Notes: generated by a model from the sequence alone, not told the origin. 64,000 nucleotides of DNA from an uncultured Hyphomicrobiales bacterium (GCA_903929045.1 CAIYTE010000188.1:1-64000), one strand, 5' to 3'; shown: positions 17,007 through 25,174, counted from the stretch's first letter. Numbers and translations: made by a program.

Positions 17007-17794
17007 ACTTTTTCTCTCGCGGCGCTGATGTGTTCGCGCAGTTCCTGTACGAGGCCGACGGAATAGGCTTCATAGGTCATCGACAGCTTGCGCGGCCGGG
17101 GTAGTTCGACCGTCCGCTCCGCAATCATGCGGCCGGGCCGGGCGCTCATGACGAAGATGCGGTCGGCGAGGAACACCGCTTCGCGCAGATCGTGCGTGAC
17201 GAGAACGACGGTCGGCCGGCGTGCGATCCAGATGTCCTGCATCGCCAGCCACAATTCCTCGCGCGTGAACATATCCAGCGCGCCGAACGGCTCGTCGAGC
17301 ATCAGCAGCATCGGATCGTGAATGAGCGCGCGGCAGATCGATGTGCGCTGCTGCATGCCGCCGGACAATTCCCAGGGGTACTTGTCTTCAAACCCCTTGA
17401 GGCCGACCAGGGCGAGCAGGTCGCGCGCTTTCTCCTGGAATTTGGCGCGATTGCGCCGCATCCGGGAGGCATGCGGCTCTGCGATCTCCAAGGGCAGCAT
17501 GACGTTGTCGAGCGCGTTGCGCCACGGCAGCAGAGTCGGATTCTGGAACGCCATGCCGGTGATCGACAGCGGGCGGTCCACTTCCTTGCCATTGACGATG
17601 ACGCCGCCGGCGGTTGGCGGCCACAGGCCGGTGACCACCTTCATCAGCGTGGACTTGCCGCACCCCGACGGGCCGACGACCGCGACGAACTCGCCGCTAT
17701 CGAAGCGCATGGTCGCGTTCTGCAACGCCAGTGTGCCGTCGCCGTCCTCGCCGTAGCGCAGCGAGACTTCATGCATATCGACGAAGTTTTTCAT
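17003..17794 (-). CDS. ABC transporter ATP-binding protein (NitT/TauT/SsuB family)
   Basis: 263 residues from the ATG at 17794, which overlaps the preceding stop as ATGA; longer versions only add frame-shadow sequence. Walker A GPSGCGKST, Q-loop GMAFQNPTLLPW, signature LSGGMQQR, Walker B LLMLDEPFGALD and the H-loop VTHDLREAVFLADR are all intact. It energises the permease encoded next. The two NMT1-type binding proteins at either end of this locus are the likely receptors. Confidence 0.93.
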   Translation of the reverse strand: MKNFVDMHEVSLRYGEDGDGTLALQNATMRFDSGEFVAVVGPSGCGKSTLMKVVTGLWPPTAGGVIVNGKEVDRPLSITGMAFQNPTLLPWRNALDNVMLPLEIAEPHASRMRRNRAKFQEKARDLLALVGLKGFEDKYPWELSGGMQQRTSICRALIHDPMLLMLDEPFGALDMFTREELWLAMQDIWIARRPTVVLVTHDLREAVFLADRIFVMSARPGRMIAERTVELPRPRKLSMTYEAYSVGLVQELREHISAAREKV

Positions 17795-18777
17795 CAGGCA
17801 GGCTTCTTCAGAACGGATTTGGGGATCATGGCGTGCACGCCCTTCTGATTGTTGACGGTCTGCGTGACATGCAGGTCGCAGGCGAAGCTGCACAGCGCAT
17901 AGGCCTCGTCTTTCGGAATGCCGGTCAGTGTCACGATCCACTCGATCATAAATTTGAGCGCCATTTTGGCGGCGTCATCGAGATCGGAGTCGAGGCCGAA
18001 GGCGATGAAATGCGTCGCCGTCTCGCCGCGTGGCATCTTCCAGCCGAGGTCCTTGCGAACCTTGAACTCGAATGTGCCCTTGAGTGAGGTTTCGATCGCG
18101 GTGCCGTCGACCTCGCCATGGCCCTGGGCGGCATGGCCGTCGCCGGTCGAGAACAGCGCGCCGTCGTTCCACACCGGCAGATAGATGGTCGAACCGGCCG
18201 TGAGATCCTTGCAATCGAGATTGCCGCCGAATTCGCGCGGCTCCTTGCTGTTCTGCTTGCCGAAGGCCTTGGGCGGCGCCACGGCGAGCTGGCCGAAAAA
18301 CGGCGCCAGCGGCACCTTCATGCCGGACGGCATAGTGGCGAGCTTGGCATCCCGGTCCAGCGCGATATGGATGATGCGCTGGTAGTTAAATTCGTCCGGC
18401 AGCGTGCCGCCATAGAACCGGAAGATGTTCCAGCCCCAATCCTGGCGCATCTCGATGTCGAGGATTTTGACTTCGAGCACGTCGCCGATCTTGGCGTCTT
18501 TCACGTAGATCGGGCCGGTGAAGATGTGATTGCCGCTGCCGCGCTTGGCTTCCTTGTGCACCAGCTTGATGTCGTCGAGCGGCTCGAAGCCGGAGCCGGC
18601 GGGCGGCATCCATTCGGGATTGCCGGACACGCATTCGATGGTGACGCGATCGCCGGAATCGATGGTGAGGACCGGCGGCAGATTGCCGTCGAGAAAACCC
18701 CAGTGCACGGTATCGGGCTTCGACTGCAGCAAATGGCTTTTGCCGGCGGCCTCGGCGGCGCCGATGGGCTTGTTCAT
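17794..18777 (-). CDS. Acetamidase/formamidase family protein (FmdA/AmdA)
   Basis: 327 residues with hallmarks of the FmdA_AmdA family: TVHWGFLDGNLPPVLTIDSGD near the N-terminus, the GSGNHIFTGPIYVKDAK segment, the metal-ligand region STGDGHAAQGHGEVDGTAIE (about 215-235) and the cysteine-containing ALCSFACDLHVTQTVN near the C-terminus. These metalloenzymes hydrolyse formamide, acetamide or related amides, releasing ammonia. It is the second gene behind the leftward sigma54-like promoter, so it probably liberates nitrogen from a pathway intermediate. Cytosolic, no signal peptide. Confidence 0.9.
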   Translation of the reverse strand: MNKPIGAAEAAGKSHLLQSKPDTVHWGFLDGNLPPVLTIDSGDRVTIECVSGNPEWMPPAGSGFEPLDDIKLVHKEAKRGSGNHIFTGPIYVKDAKIGDVLEVKILDIEMRQDWGWNIFRFYGGTLPDEFNYQRIIHIALDRDAKLATMPSGMKVPLAPFFGQLAVAPPKAFGKQNSKEPREFGGNLDCKDLTAGSTIYLPVWNDGALFSTGDGHAAQGHGEVDGTAIETSLKGTFEFKVRKDLGWKMPRGETATHFIAFGLDSDLDDAAKMALKFMIEWIVTLTGIPKDEAYALCSFACDLHVTQTVNNQKGVHAMIPKSVLKKPA

Positions 18778-18801
18778 GATCTTACTCCTTACGTGTGTGT
18801 C

Positions 18802-19725
18802 TTAAGCGGCGGCGGCTGCCGAAGCGCTGCCGGGAATGATCCCCAGCTTCATTTCGTAGCAATACTTGGCAACGTCGCCGGCGCGCGTGAACCAGATGTC
18901 CTTGGCGCGCTTGTGATTGGCGCAATGCTCGATGGCTTGACGCAGCGGCCGCAGGCGGAATGGCTGGCCGACGATGAAGCCATGCAATGAGAGGGCGAAC
19001 ACCAGCGGCTGCTTGTCGCTGGCTTTCAGCATTTCCTCGAATTGGTCGACGATCATGTCGGCGAACTCGCGGCCGCTATGGTCGCGCAGGCCGAGGGTAC
19101 CGGCGTCGTTCAGCTCCATCGGATACGGCACGGACAGCAGGGGACCGGACCGTGTCCGCATCCAGATGGGCTGATCGTCGAACGGCCAGTCGAGTGAATA
19201 GGTGAAGCCAGCTTCTTTCAGCAAGTCGGGCGTGAATTTTGATTCCGCGGCGCCGGCGCCCATCCAGCCATAAGGCCGCACGCCGACATACTTCTCGATG
19301 ACGTCGACGCATTCCTTGATAACGCGAGCTTCATCATCTTCCCAAAACTGCGGCAGCAGTTCGGCGTTGGTGCGGCCATGGCCGCAAACGTCATCGCCGC
19401 GTTCTTTAATCTTCGCAATGATGTCGGGATACTGGTAACAGACCGAGCTGTTGAGCAGGATCGTCGCGGGCAGCTTCAACTCGTCGAGAATTTCGAACAG
19501 CCGCCAGTTGCCGACGCGGTTGCCGTAGTCGCGCCATGACCAGTTGCGCGAGGACTGCGCGCCGCCGCGATTATGCGGATCCATTCCGAGCCCGGCGCCG
19601 AACGCGAAGTGCTCAATGTTGAGTGCGATGTAAAACGCCAGACGCTTGCCTTCAGGCCACGTGTAATCGGGACGTTGCGTGATGTTGACGTGATCGTAGC
19701 GACCATGACCCGGAAGCTTCAGCAT
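18802..19725 (-). CDS. Polysaccharide deacetylase-fold hydrolase (PuuE/cyclic imide hydrolase-like)
   Basis: 307 residues starting MLKLPGHGRYDHV at 19725 (GGAG nine bases upstream; a GTG six bases earlier is too close). The NodB-type fold is shown by YIALNIEHF, ILDELKLPATILLNSS, the CGHGRTNAELLP histidine motif and LSLHGFIVGQP near the C-terminus. The length and the opening DYTWPEGKRLAF resemble PuuE-type allantoinases and cyclic imide hydrolases rather than chitin or peptidoglycan deacetylases, and there is no signal peptide. It is first in the operon and may open a cyclic amide or imide ring (inference). Confidence 0.85.
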   Translation of the reverse strand: MLKLPGHGRYDHVNITQRPDYTWPEGKRLAFYIALNIEHFAFGAGLGMDPHNRGGAQSSRNWSWRDYGNRVGNWRLFEILDELKLPATILLNSSVCYQYPDIIAKIKERGDDVCGHGRTNAELLPQFWEDDEARVIKECVDVIEKYVGVRPYGWMGAGAAESKFTPDLLKEAGFTYSLDWPFDDQPIWMRTRSGPLLSVPYPMELNDAGTLGLRDHSGREFADMIVDQFEEMLKASDKQPLVFALSLHGFIVGQPFRLRPLRQAIEHCANHKRAKDIWFTRAGDVAKYCYEMKLGIIPGSASAAAAA

Positions 19726-19861
19726 TCGCACTCACTCCTGATAATTAAGCGTTCGTGACGTTCATGTGTCAGTCTGTCGCAGATGCTTTGTGACAATCGG
19801 CGCGCCGTTAACTGTAAGTCGCCGGCGCGCAACGCCGCTTTGCGAAAGACATCTCCGAAGC

Positions 19862-19878
19862 TTGCAACCACCATGCCA
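19862..19878 (-). promoter_or_regulatory. Candidate sigma54 promoter, leftward, for the seven-gene operon
   Basis: Read on the minus strand: TGGCATG-GTGG-TTGCAA. It matches TGGCACG-N4-TTGCW at all but one defined position, with GG and GC exactly 12 bases apart. The start would lie near 19852, leaving a leader of roughly 125 bases before the deacetylase gene. Confidence 0.6.
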
Positions 19879-19889
19879 ATGAACTTTCG

Positions 19890-19906
19890 AGGCATGCTTC
19901 TTGCAA
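19890..19906 (+). promoter_or_regulatory. Candidate sigma54 promoter, rightward, for the binding-protein gene
   Basis: AGGCATG-CTTC-TTGCAA matches the sigma54 consensus at 10 of 12 positions, with the GG and GC dinucleotides 12 bases apart. The start would be near 19916, about 26 bases before the ATG at 19942. It is the mirror image of the leftward element; together they form a 45-base interrupted palindrome. Confidence 0.5.
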
Positions 19907-19941
19907 ACCCACAGGCACGGGTAACCTGAAGGAGAGTTTCA

Positions 19942-21030
19942 ATGTTTTCAAGTAGCTTGAATGAAATTCAACTAGGCAGCAATGCCTCAAAAAGCAGCAA
20001 ACATGCTGCTTCCATCACCCGCAGGGGCTTGGCCCTTGGTGTTGCTGCATTGGCGGCTTTCACATTTTCGGGCTCGGCCAACGCCGAGACGAAGAATGTC
20101 AAAATCATGATGGACTGGATTGTCCAGGGTACTCACGCACCGTTCTTCGTCGCCCAGAAGAAGGGCTACTTCAAAGACGGCGGCGTGACCGTGGACTCAA
20201 TCGACGCAGGCAAGGGCGCGACCAATGTTGCGGTCAGTGTTGCCGGCGGCGCCTATCAATTCGGCTGGGTCGACATGCCGGCGCTGATCCGCTTCAACGC
20301 CATGAACCCAACCACCCCGCTGGTCGCGACCTACATCAGTTTCGACGACACTGCGCTCGCAGTTATCACGCGCAAAGACGCCGGCATCACGAAGCCAGCC
20401 GATCTCGACGGCAAGAAAATCGCCGGCGGTCCGGGCACCGCGGTGCACGACACGATCTCGATCCTCATGAAGGCGGCCAAAGCCGACAGTGCGAAGATCG
20501 ACTGGATCAACGTTCAGCCGCAACTGTTTGGGCCCATGCTTAAGCGCGGCGAAGTCATCGGCACCGGCGGCTTCACCAACTCCAACATTCCGGCCGCGCT
20601 TGAGATCGGCTTCAAGATGGAAGAGCTGAATGTTCTCAAATATGCCGATTACGGCGCCGACCTTTACGGCCTCACGTTGGCGACGACGAAGAAGTTCGCC
20701 GACGAAAATCCGGAAACCGTGAAGGCGGTGGTCGCGGCGCTCAACAAGGGCACCAAGGACGTCATCGCCAATCCGGACGCGGGCCTCGAAGCCATCAAGG
20801 AGCGCGACCCAATGATGAAGATGGACATCGAGAAGATCCGGCTGGGACTGGCTCTCGAAGTGACCAAGACGAAGCACGTCGTGAAGGATGGGTTGAGCGT
20901 CGTCGAGCCGAAGAAGCTTCAGTTCACGATCGACTCGATCTGCGAAGCCTACGGCATCACGGCAAAGCCGGATGCGGCCTCGATCTACACCGATAAATTC
21001 CTGCCGCCGCTGGCGGATCGCAAGCTGTAA
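19942..21030 (+). CDS. NMT1/THI5-like ABC transporter substrate-binding protein, exported
   Basis: 362 residues. The long N-region with a twin-arginine (SITRRGLALG) and hydrophobic core, ending GSANAE near residue 49, suggests Tat or Sec export. The mature part has the NMT1/THI5 fold: IMMDWIVQGTHAPFFVAQKKGYF, then AGGAYQFGWVDMPALIRF and DLDGKKIAGGPGTAVHDT. Relatives bind pyrimidine-type thiamine precursors, hydantoins or riboflavin-like ligands. It is divergent from the ATPase/permease operon and is the probable main receptor. A purine-rich GAAGGAGAG ribosome-binding site precedes the ATG. Confidence 0.88.
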   Translation: MFSSSLNEIQLGSNASKSSKHAASITRRGLALGVAALAAFTFSGSANAETKNVKIMMDWIVQGTHAPFFVAQKKGYFKDGGVTVDSIDAGKGATNVAVSVAGGAYQFGWVDMPALIRFNAMNPTTPLVATYISFDDTALAVITRKDAGITKPADLDGKKIAGGPGTAVHDTISILMKAAKADSAKIDWINVQPQLFGPMLKRGEVIGTGGFTNSNIPAALEIGFKMEELNVLKYADYGADLYGLTLATTKKFADENPETVKAVVAALNKGTKDVIANPDAGLEAIKERDPMMKMDIEKIRLGLALEVTKTKHVVKDGLSVVEPKKLQFTIDSICEAYGITAKPDAASIYTDKFLPPLADRKL

Positions 21031-21124
21031 ACTTTGTTGAGAATGATACGCTAGGGGTCGACAATCAGGTGCGGGGCGTGCGGTGTGCGCCTCGCACCAT
21101 TAAGCCGGGACTTCGGTTGAAGCG

Positions 21125-21796
21125 ATGAATAAGAAGACGCCTCGGGATAAAGTTATAAAGCAGGCCGGCGCGGCGAAGCCGGCCAAGACGAACGGGACAA
21201 AAGTAAAGCCCTCTCTGCCGGCAAATGGCGCAGCTGGGCAGACCGTGGCGCTTGGTGTGCGGATCCGTCACGCCCGCATGGTCCGCGGCATGACCTTGAA
21301 AGAGCTTGCCGACCAGTCGCAATGCTCCGAGAGCATGTTGTCGAAGATCGAGAACGACAAGGCAGCGCCATCCTTCGCCACGTTGCATCGCGTTGCCACG
21401 ATTTTGGGCACCAATATTTCCGAACTTTATTCGGCGTCAAACAGCGCCGAGCGGATCGTGTCGCAGGCCCACGAAAGGCCGGTGCTGGTCACCGACAATC
21501 TTCGCTCGGGCAAAGGCATCCAGATGGAGCGGCTGATCCCGTATTCGCGGGACCATCTGCTCCAGGGCAATATCCACGTCATCGAGCCGGGTGGCGGCAG
21601 CGAAGCTATCGTGCATGCCGGTGAGGAGATCGGTTACGTGCTCGAAGGCGAAATTGAGCTCATTATTGATGGCAAGAAAATGCGCGCCAAATCCGGCGAC
21701 TCGTTCCATTTCCGGTCGGAATTGCCGCACGCCTACCGCAACGTCGGCGTCAAGAAGGCGCGCGTGCTGTGGGTCAGCACGCCGCCGACGTTCTAA
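21125..21796 (+). CDS. XRE-family regulator with C-terminal cupin domain
   Basis: 223 residues: a basic N-terminal tail of about 40 residues, a helix-turn-helix domain (VRIRHARMVRGMTLKELADQ, then CSESMLSKIENDKAAPSFATL; about 42-100) and a small cupin domain (EPGGGSEAIVHAGEEIGYVL to FHFRSELPHAYRNVG; about 150-215). PuuR and other XRE-cupin regulators bind a pathway metabolite through the cupin and usually repress catabolic genes. It lies 94 bases after the binding-protein gene on the same strand, so it probably regulates this locus, in addition to any sigma54 control. Confidence 0.9.
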   Translation: MNKKTPRDKVIKQAGAAKPAKTNGTKVKPSLPANGAAGQTVALGVRIRHARMVRGMTLKELADQSQCSESMLSKIENDKAAPSFATLHRVATILGTNISELYSASNSAERIVSQAHERPVLVTDNLRSGKGIQMERLIPYSRDHLLQGNIHVIEPGGGSEAIVHAGEEIGYVLEGEIELIIDGKKMRAKSGDSFHFRSELPHAYRNVGVKKARVLWVSTPPTF

Positions 21797-21811
21797 GCGG
21801 CCGGATGCCGC

Positions 21812-22792
21812 TTAGTCGATCTTGAGACCGGCCTGGCGGACCACCTTACCCCACTTGTCGGTTTCATCGGCAATGAACTTGCCGAAGTCGGCCGGCGCGC
21901 CGGGGGTCGGCTGGCCTCCGAGCTCGATGAACCGCGCTTTCAGCTTTTCATCGGCGAGCGCGACGTTGATTTCCTTGTTGAGCTTCTCGACGATATCGGC
22001 CGGCGTCTTGGCGGGCGCGAGGACGCCCTGCCAGCCGCCGGCGTTGAAGCCCGGCAGCGTTTCGCTGATCGTCGGGATGCCGGGCAGAAGTTCGTGGGGC
22101 GCGGATGTTGCCACAGCGACCGCGCGCACCTGGTTGGCATTGATGAAGGACAGTGACGACACGACGATGTCGAACATGACCTGGACGCGGCCGGCCATGA
22201 GATCGGGGAGGGCCTGAGCCGCGCCGCGATAGTGCACCGGCACCATGTCGATGCCCGTCACCATCTTGAAATACTCGCCGCACAGATGCTGCAGCGTGCC
22301 GGCGCCGATGGTCGCGTAGTTGACCTTGCCCGGATTGGCTTTGGCGTAAGCAATGAATTCGGCGACGGTCTTGACCGGGAGATCCTTGTTGACCTCCATC
22401 ACCACCGGCGTGCGCACCACGCCGGCGACCGGCATCAGATCCTTCTGCGAATTGAAGTTCAGTTTGCCGGCGTAAAGCGTTTCGTTGATAGCGATGGCCG
22501 TCGAGGCGTAAAGCAGATTGTAGCCGTCCGCCGGCGCGCGCACGACGAACTCGCTGGCGAGGTTGCCGCCGGCACCGGCGCGATTATCGACGATGACGGG
22601 TTGGCCGAGCCTCTCCGAGAGCCACTGTCCCAGTAGGCGCGCATTGATGTCGGATGCCGAGCCGGCCGCAAAACCGGCAACGAGATGGATCGGCCGGGAC
22701 GGATAGGCCTGGGCCGACGCGATGGTGCCCATTGCGGGGAGCGCCGCGGCTCCGGCGGCAAGCTGTAGAAATTGTCGGCGTGCAATCGTCAT
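21812..22792 (-). CDS. Bug/TctC-family solute receptor
   Basis: 326 residues from the ATG at 22792 (GGAGG seven bases upstream). A Tat-like leader (ARRQFLQLAAGAAALPA) precedes the Bug domain opening AYPSRPIHLVAGFAAGSASD. Conserved segments include IVDNRAGAGGNLASE, VNYATIGAGTLQHL and the C-terminal KWGKVVRQAGLKID. It lies 48 bases downstream of the SDR gene on the same strand and converges with the XRE-cupin gene 15 bases away. No TctA/TctB partner is present. Ligand unknown, probably a carboxylate. Confidence 0.92.
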   Translation of the reverse strand: MTIARRQFLQLAAGAAALPAMGTIASAQAYPSRPIHLVAGFAAGSASDINARLLGQWLSERLGQPVIVDNRAGAGGNLASEFVVRAPADGYNLLYASTAIAINETLYAGKLNFNSQKDLMPVAGVVRTPVVMEVNKDLPVKTVAEFIAYAKANPGKVNYATIGAGTLQHLCGEYFKMVTGIDMVPVHYRGAAQALPDLMAGRVQVMFDIVVSSLSFINANQVRAVAVATSAPHELLPGIPTISETLPGFNAGGWQGVLAPAKTPADIVEKLNKEINVALADEKLKARFIELGGQPTPGAPADFGKFIADETDKWGKVVRQAGLKID

Positions 22793-22840
22793 TGTGGTTC
22801 CTCCAACCAAATTGAAAGCCAGGTTCGTTTCTTATTTTTC

Positions 22841-23629
22841 TTAGAGCGTCATCGATCCGCCGCCGTCGACATACCAGGCGGTGCCGACGACGTAGCTGGC
22901 GCGTTCGGACACCATAAAGGCGACCACGGAGCCGACTTCTTCAGGCGTGCCCATGCGGCGCACCGGAACCTTCGACACGCGCTGTTCGCGGACTTCGGCC
23001 TCGGTCTGGCCAGTCATCTGCGCCCATTCCTTCATGGTCTCGTCCTGGCGCTCGGTATTGATGATGTAGGGCACGCAGGCGTTGATCAGGATGTTGTCCT
23101 TGGCCAGCTCGACCGCGAGCGCTTTGGTCAAATTGAGCATCGAAGAATTGTTCAGCGCCGCCGGCACAACGGTGAAATGCGGCTGACGGCCGGCGAGACC
23201 GGAGATGTTGATGATGCGGCCCCATTTGCGCTTGCGCATGTGAGGTACCACCGCGCGAATGCAGCGCGCCGCCGGATTGAATTTCTGGTCCAGCAGGCTT
23301 TCGACGGCCGCGTCGTCCATCTTGAAGAAGTCCTGCGGAATGACGGTCGCGGCCGCGTTGACGAGAATGTCGACCCGGCCGAATTTGGCGGCGACTTGCT
23401 CGACCATGGCGCGCACGGCGACATCGTTGTTGACGTCGGTCGGAATGCCGATGACGCGGCCGGGATAGGTCTTCTCGAATTCGCGCACGGCAGCGGCGTT
23501 GGCTTCGGGCGTCTTGCTGGCGAGAACGGCGATCGCGCCTTCGGCGAGCAATTCCTTGGCGCACGCCTTGCCGATACCGCGGCTGCCGCCGGTGATGATC
23601 GCCACTTTGTCTTTAAGCCCGAGATCCAA
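22841..23629 (-). CDS. Short-chain dehydrogenase/reductase (SDR)
   Basis: 262 residues of the classical SDR family: cofactor motif TGGSRGIGKAC (14-24), NAAATV after strand beta4, and the C-terminal GTAWYVDGGGSM segment. The canonical active-site Tyr-x-x-x-Lys is not seen where expected; ISGLAGRQPHFTVVPAALNN carries Pro-Ala in that place, as in some SDR subfamilies with altered or lost activity. NAD(P)-linked oxidoreduction of an alcohol or keto acid is the default expectation. It stands between a coupled LVIVD gene pair and a Bug receptor in one direction. Confidence 0.85.
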   Translation of the reverse strand: MDLGLKDKVAIITGGSRGIGKACAKELLAEGAIAVLASKTPEANAAAVREFEKTYPGRVIGIPTDVNNDVAVRAMVEQVAAKFGRVDILVNAAATVIPQDFFKMDDAAVESLLDQKFNPAARCIRAVVPHMRKRKWGRIINISGLAGRQPHFTVVPAALNNSSMLNLTKALAVELAKDNILINACVPYIINTERQDETMKEWAQMTGQTEAEVREQRVSKVPVRRMGTPEEVGSVVAFMVSERASYVVGTAWYVDGGGSMTL

Positions 23630-23677
23630 GTCGTCCTCCTGAAAGAAAATCTGGCCCGTATTCGAACCGGCCGGCCG

Positions 23678-23842
23678 TCAGGCGGACTTCGGCGCGTCGG
23701 ATGCGGGCGTTTCGGTTTTTGTTGTATCAGCGGCGTTAAAGCCGAAGGTCTTGCGCTTGGGCGTCCAGTACTGGCGCATGCGTGCGCGCTTCTGCGCGTA
23801 GCTCAGCGCCAGGCCTTCGCCGCTTTCGCATTCCTCGCACAT
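23678..23842 (-). CDS. Small 54-residue conserved-looking protein coupled to the LVIVD gene
   Basis: Starts at an ATG at 23842 that overlaps the stop of the LVIVD-repeat gene as ATGA, indicating translational coupling. The peptide opens MCEECESGEGLALSYAQKRA and has a basic, aromatic centre (RMRQYWTPKRKTFGF) and an alanine/serine/threonine-rich tail. The CxxC at residues 2-5 could bind metal but is only one pair. No signal peptide or membrane segment. Function unknown; the start overlap and non-shadow composition support a real gene. Confidence 0.6.
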   Translation of the reverse strand: MCEECESGEGLALSYAQKRARMRQYWTPKRKTFGFNAADTTKTETPASDAPKSA

Positions 23843-25023
23843 CAGCCGTTGTACTCGACGATATGCATGCCGGCGCCCCAGCGGTCGATCAGATAGAGGC
23901 GGCCGTGTTCGTCGCGGCCGATATCGTTCGACTGGATGGCTTCCTGCGTCTCGGGCGTTTCCGGAACGAAATAGCCGACTTCCTTTGGGCGCAGCACGTC
24001 GCTGACATCGACGGCACGCAGGCCGGCGTTGAAGTAAGTGAGGAATACGATGTTGGCCCACGGCCCTTCGGTCGTGATTTCTTCCAGAATGTTGTGCGCG
24101 CCGAAACGGCCGCCGCGATTGAAGTAGCGCTCGCGGTCGGGGAAGAAGTTCGACACCGGGATCGGGTTGGTTTCTTCGCGGATATCGACGATCCACATAA
24201 ATTGCGCGTCCCAGTAGTTCTGACGCGCGCGGGCTTCGTCGGTGACGACGAGATAGGGCTTGTCGCCGATCGGCCAGCACGTATGCGTGCCGCCGGGAAA
24301 CGGCGGCGACCAGTTGATGTGGCCGACCAGATCCATCTTGGCGATGTCGGTGCAGTCGATTACGGCGATGCCGCCGCCCCAGAAGGCCGCGTACATGCGG
24401 TTGCCGCGGATCACCGGCGGGCCATGCAAGGTGCAGGTGTTGTCGGCCGGCATCGGATCGTTGCCGAGCGCGACGTCTTCCTTCTTCTGCCACGGCAGGC
24501 CCCAGATGCTGACGATCTCGGGCTTGAGCGGATTTTTCAGATCGAGCGTCCAGATGACGCGCTTGTTCCAGCCAGGCGCGTCGCACGGCAGCAGCGCGAG
24601 ATTGCGCTTGTGATCGATGCCGAAACGGTGCGGACCGCTGCCCGGCATGTCGTAAAAGCCGACCTGCTTGGGTTCGCGCGGGTTCTTGATGTCGAAGATG
24701 TAGAGGCCGCCGCGGCCGTCTTTGCCTTTGTCGCCGGCCAGCTTCTCGGAATTCACATAGAGCAGGTCGTCGCCGACGAGACGGAGCTTGTGGCAGTGAA
24801 CGCCCTGCGGCGCGCGGAATTCGGCGACCTTATGCGGCTTGCGCGGGTCGGACACGTCATGGACGGTGAAGCCTTCCGGCGCGTTGAAACTGGAGCCGCC
24901 GACCGAGCCGACATAGGCGTAGCCGTTCTTGACCTCGACGAGACTGCCGCCGCCGAAGGCTGCCGACGAGTCATGACCCAGCAGCTTGAAATTCTTGGCT
25001 TCTTGAGCGTAACGCGGGGCCAT
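23842..25023 (-). CDS. LVIVD-repeat beta-propeller-like protein
   Basis: 393 residues made of repeated LVIVD-type units that build a propeller: GFTVHDVSDPRKPHKVAEF, GLYIFDIKNPREPKQVGFY, VIWTLDLKNPLKPEIVSIW, GIAVIDCTDIAKMDLVGHI, FMWIVDIREETNPIPVSNF and LRAVDVSDVLRPKEVGYFV, spaced about 50 residues apart. Conserved histidines (VHCHKLRL, GPHRFGID, CTLHGPP, GGTHTCWP, GAHNILEE) recur at equivalent places and could hold a metal or line the central channel. No signal peptide is visible although many relatives are secreted. Function is unknown. It is first of a coupled pair and is preceded by a perfect palindrome at 25078-25094. Confidence 0.82.
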   Translation of the reverse strand: MAPRYAQEAKNFKLLGHDSSAAFGGGSLVEVKNGYAYVGSVGGSSFNAPEGFTVHDVSDPRKPHKVAEFRAPQGVHCHKLRLVGDDLLYVNSEKLAGDKGKDGRGGLYIFDIKNPREPKQVGFYDMPGSGPHRFGIDHKRNLALLPCDAPGWNKRVIWTLDLKNPLKPEIVSIWGLPWQKKEDVALGNDPMPADNTCTLHGPPVIRGNRMYAAFWGGGIAVIDCTDIAKMDLVGHINWSPPFPGGTHTCWPIGDKPYLVVTDEARARQNYWDAQFMWIVDIREETNPIPVSNFFPDRERYFNRGGRFGAHNILEEITTEGPWANIVFLTYFNAGLRAVDVSDVLRPKEVGYFVPETPETQEAIQSNDIGRDEHGRLYLIDRWGAGMHIVEYNG

Positions 25024-25077
25024 CAGTGCCTCCCGATGTTCTTGTTCTACGCAGGCGGCGGTGGCCGACTTCGAGGC

Positions 25078-25094
25078 GTGAAACTAGGTTTCAC
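25078..25094. promoter_or_regulatory. Perfect 17-base palindrome upstream of the LVIVD gene
   Basis: GTGAAAC-TAG-GTTTCAC, a perfect inverted repeat 55 bases before the LVIVD start codon. The position and symmetry fit an operator for a dimeric repressor. The nearest regulator genes are the XRE-cupin gene at 21125 and the TetR gene at 30395; neither is proven to bind here. Confidence 0.5.
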
Positions 25095-25174
25095 ATTGCT
25101 GCATGTCAACGATTGCCGTGCGGAATTGTCGCATCCGGCAGCATCGTCGGCTAGGCGGAAAAGGCCTGTATTTC

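Noticed and set aside
19915-19941. Possible TPP riboswitch before the NMT1-type binding protein (ACCTGA seen)
   Set aside because: Only this short string is present; the CTGAGA element and the long conserved 3' half of a thi box are missing and the leader is far too short.
23843-24586. Long upstream extension of the 54-residue gene
   Set aside because: The extension runs antiphase through the LVIVD gene and is Arg-rich; only the part after the ATGA overlap has plausible composition.
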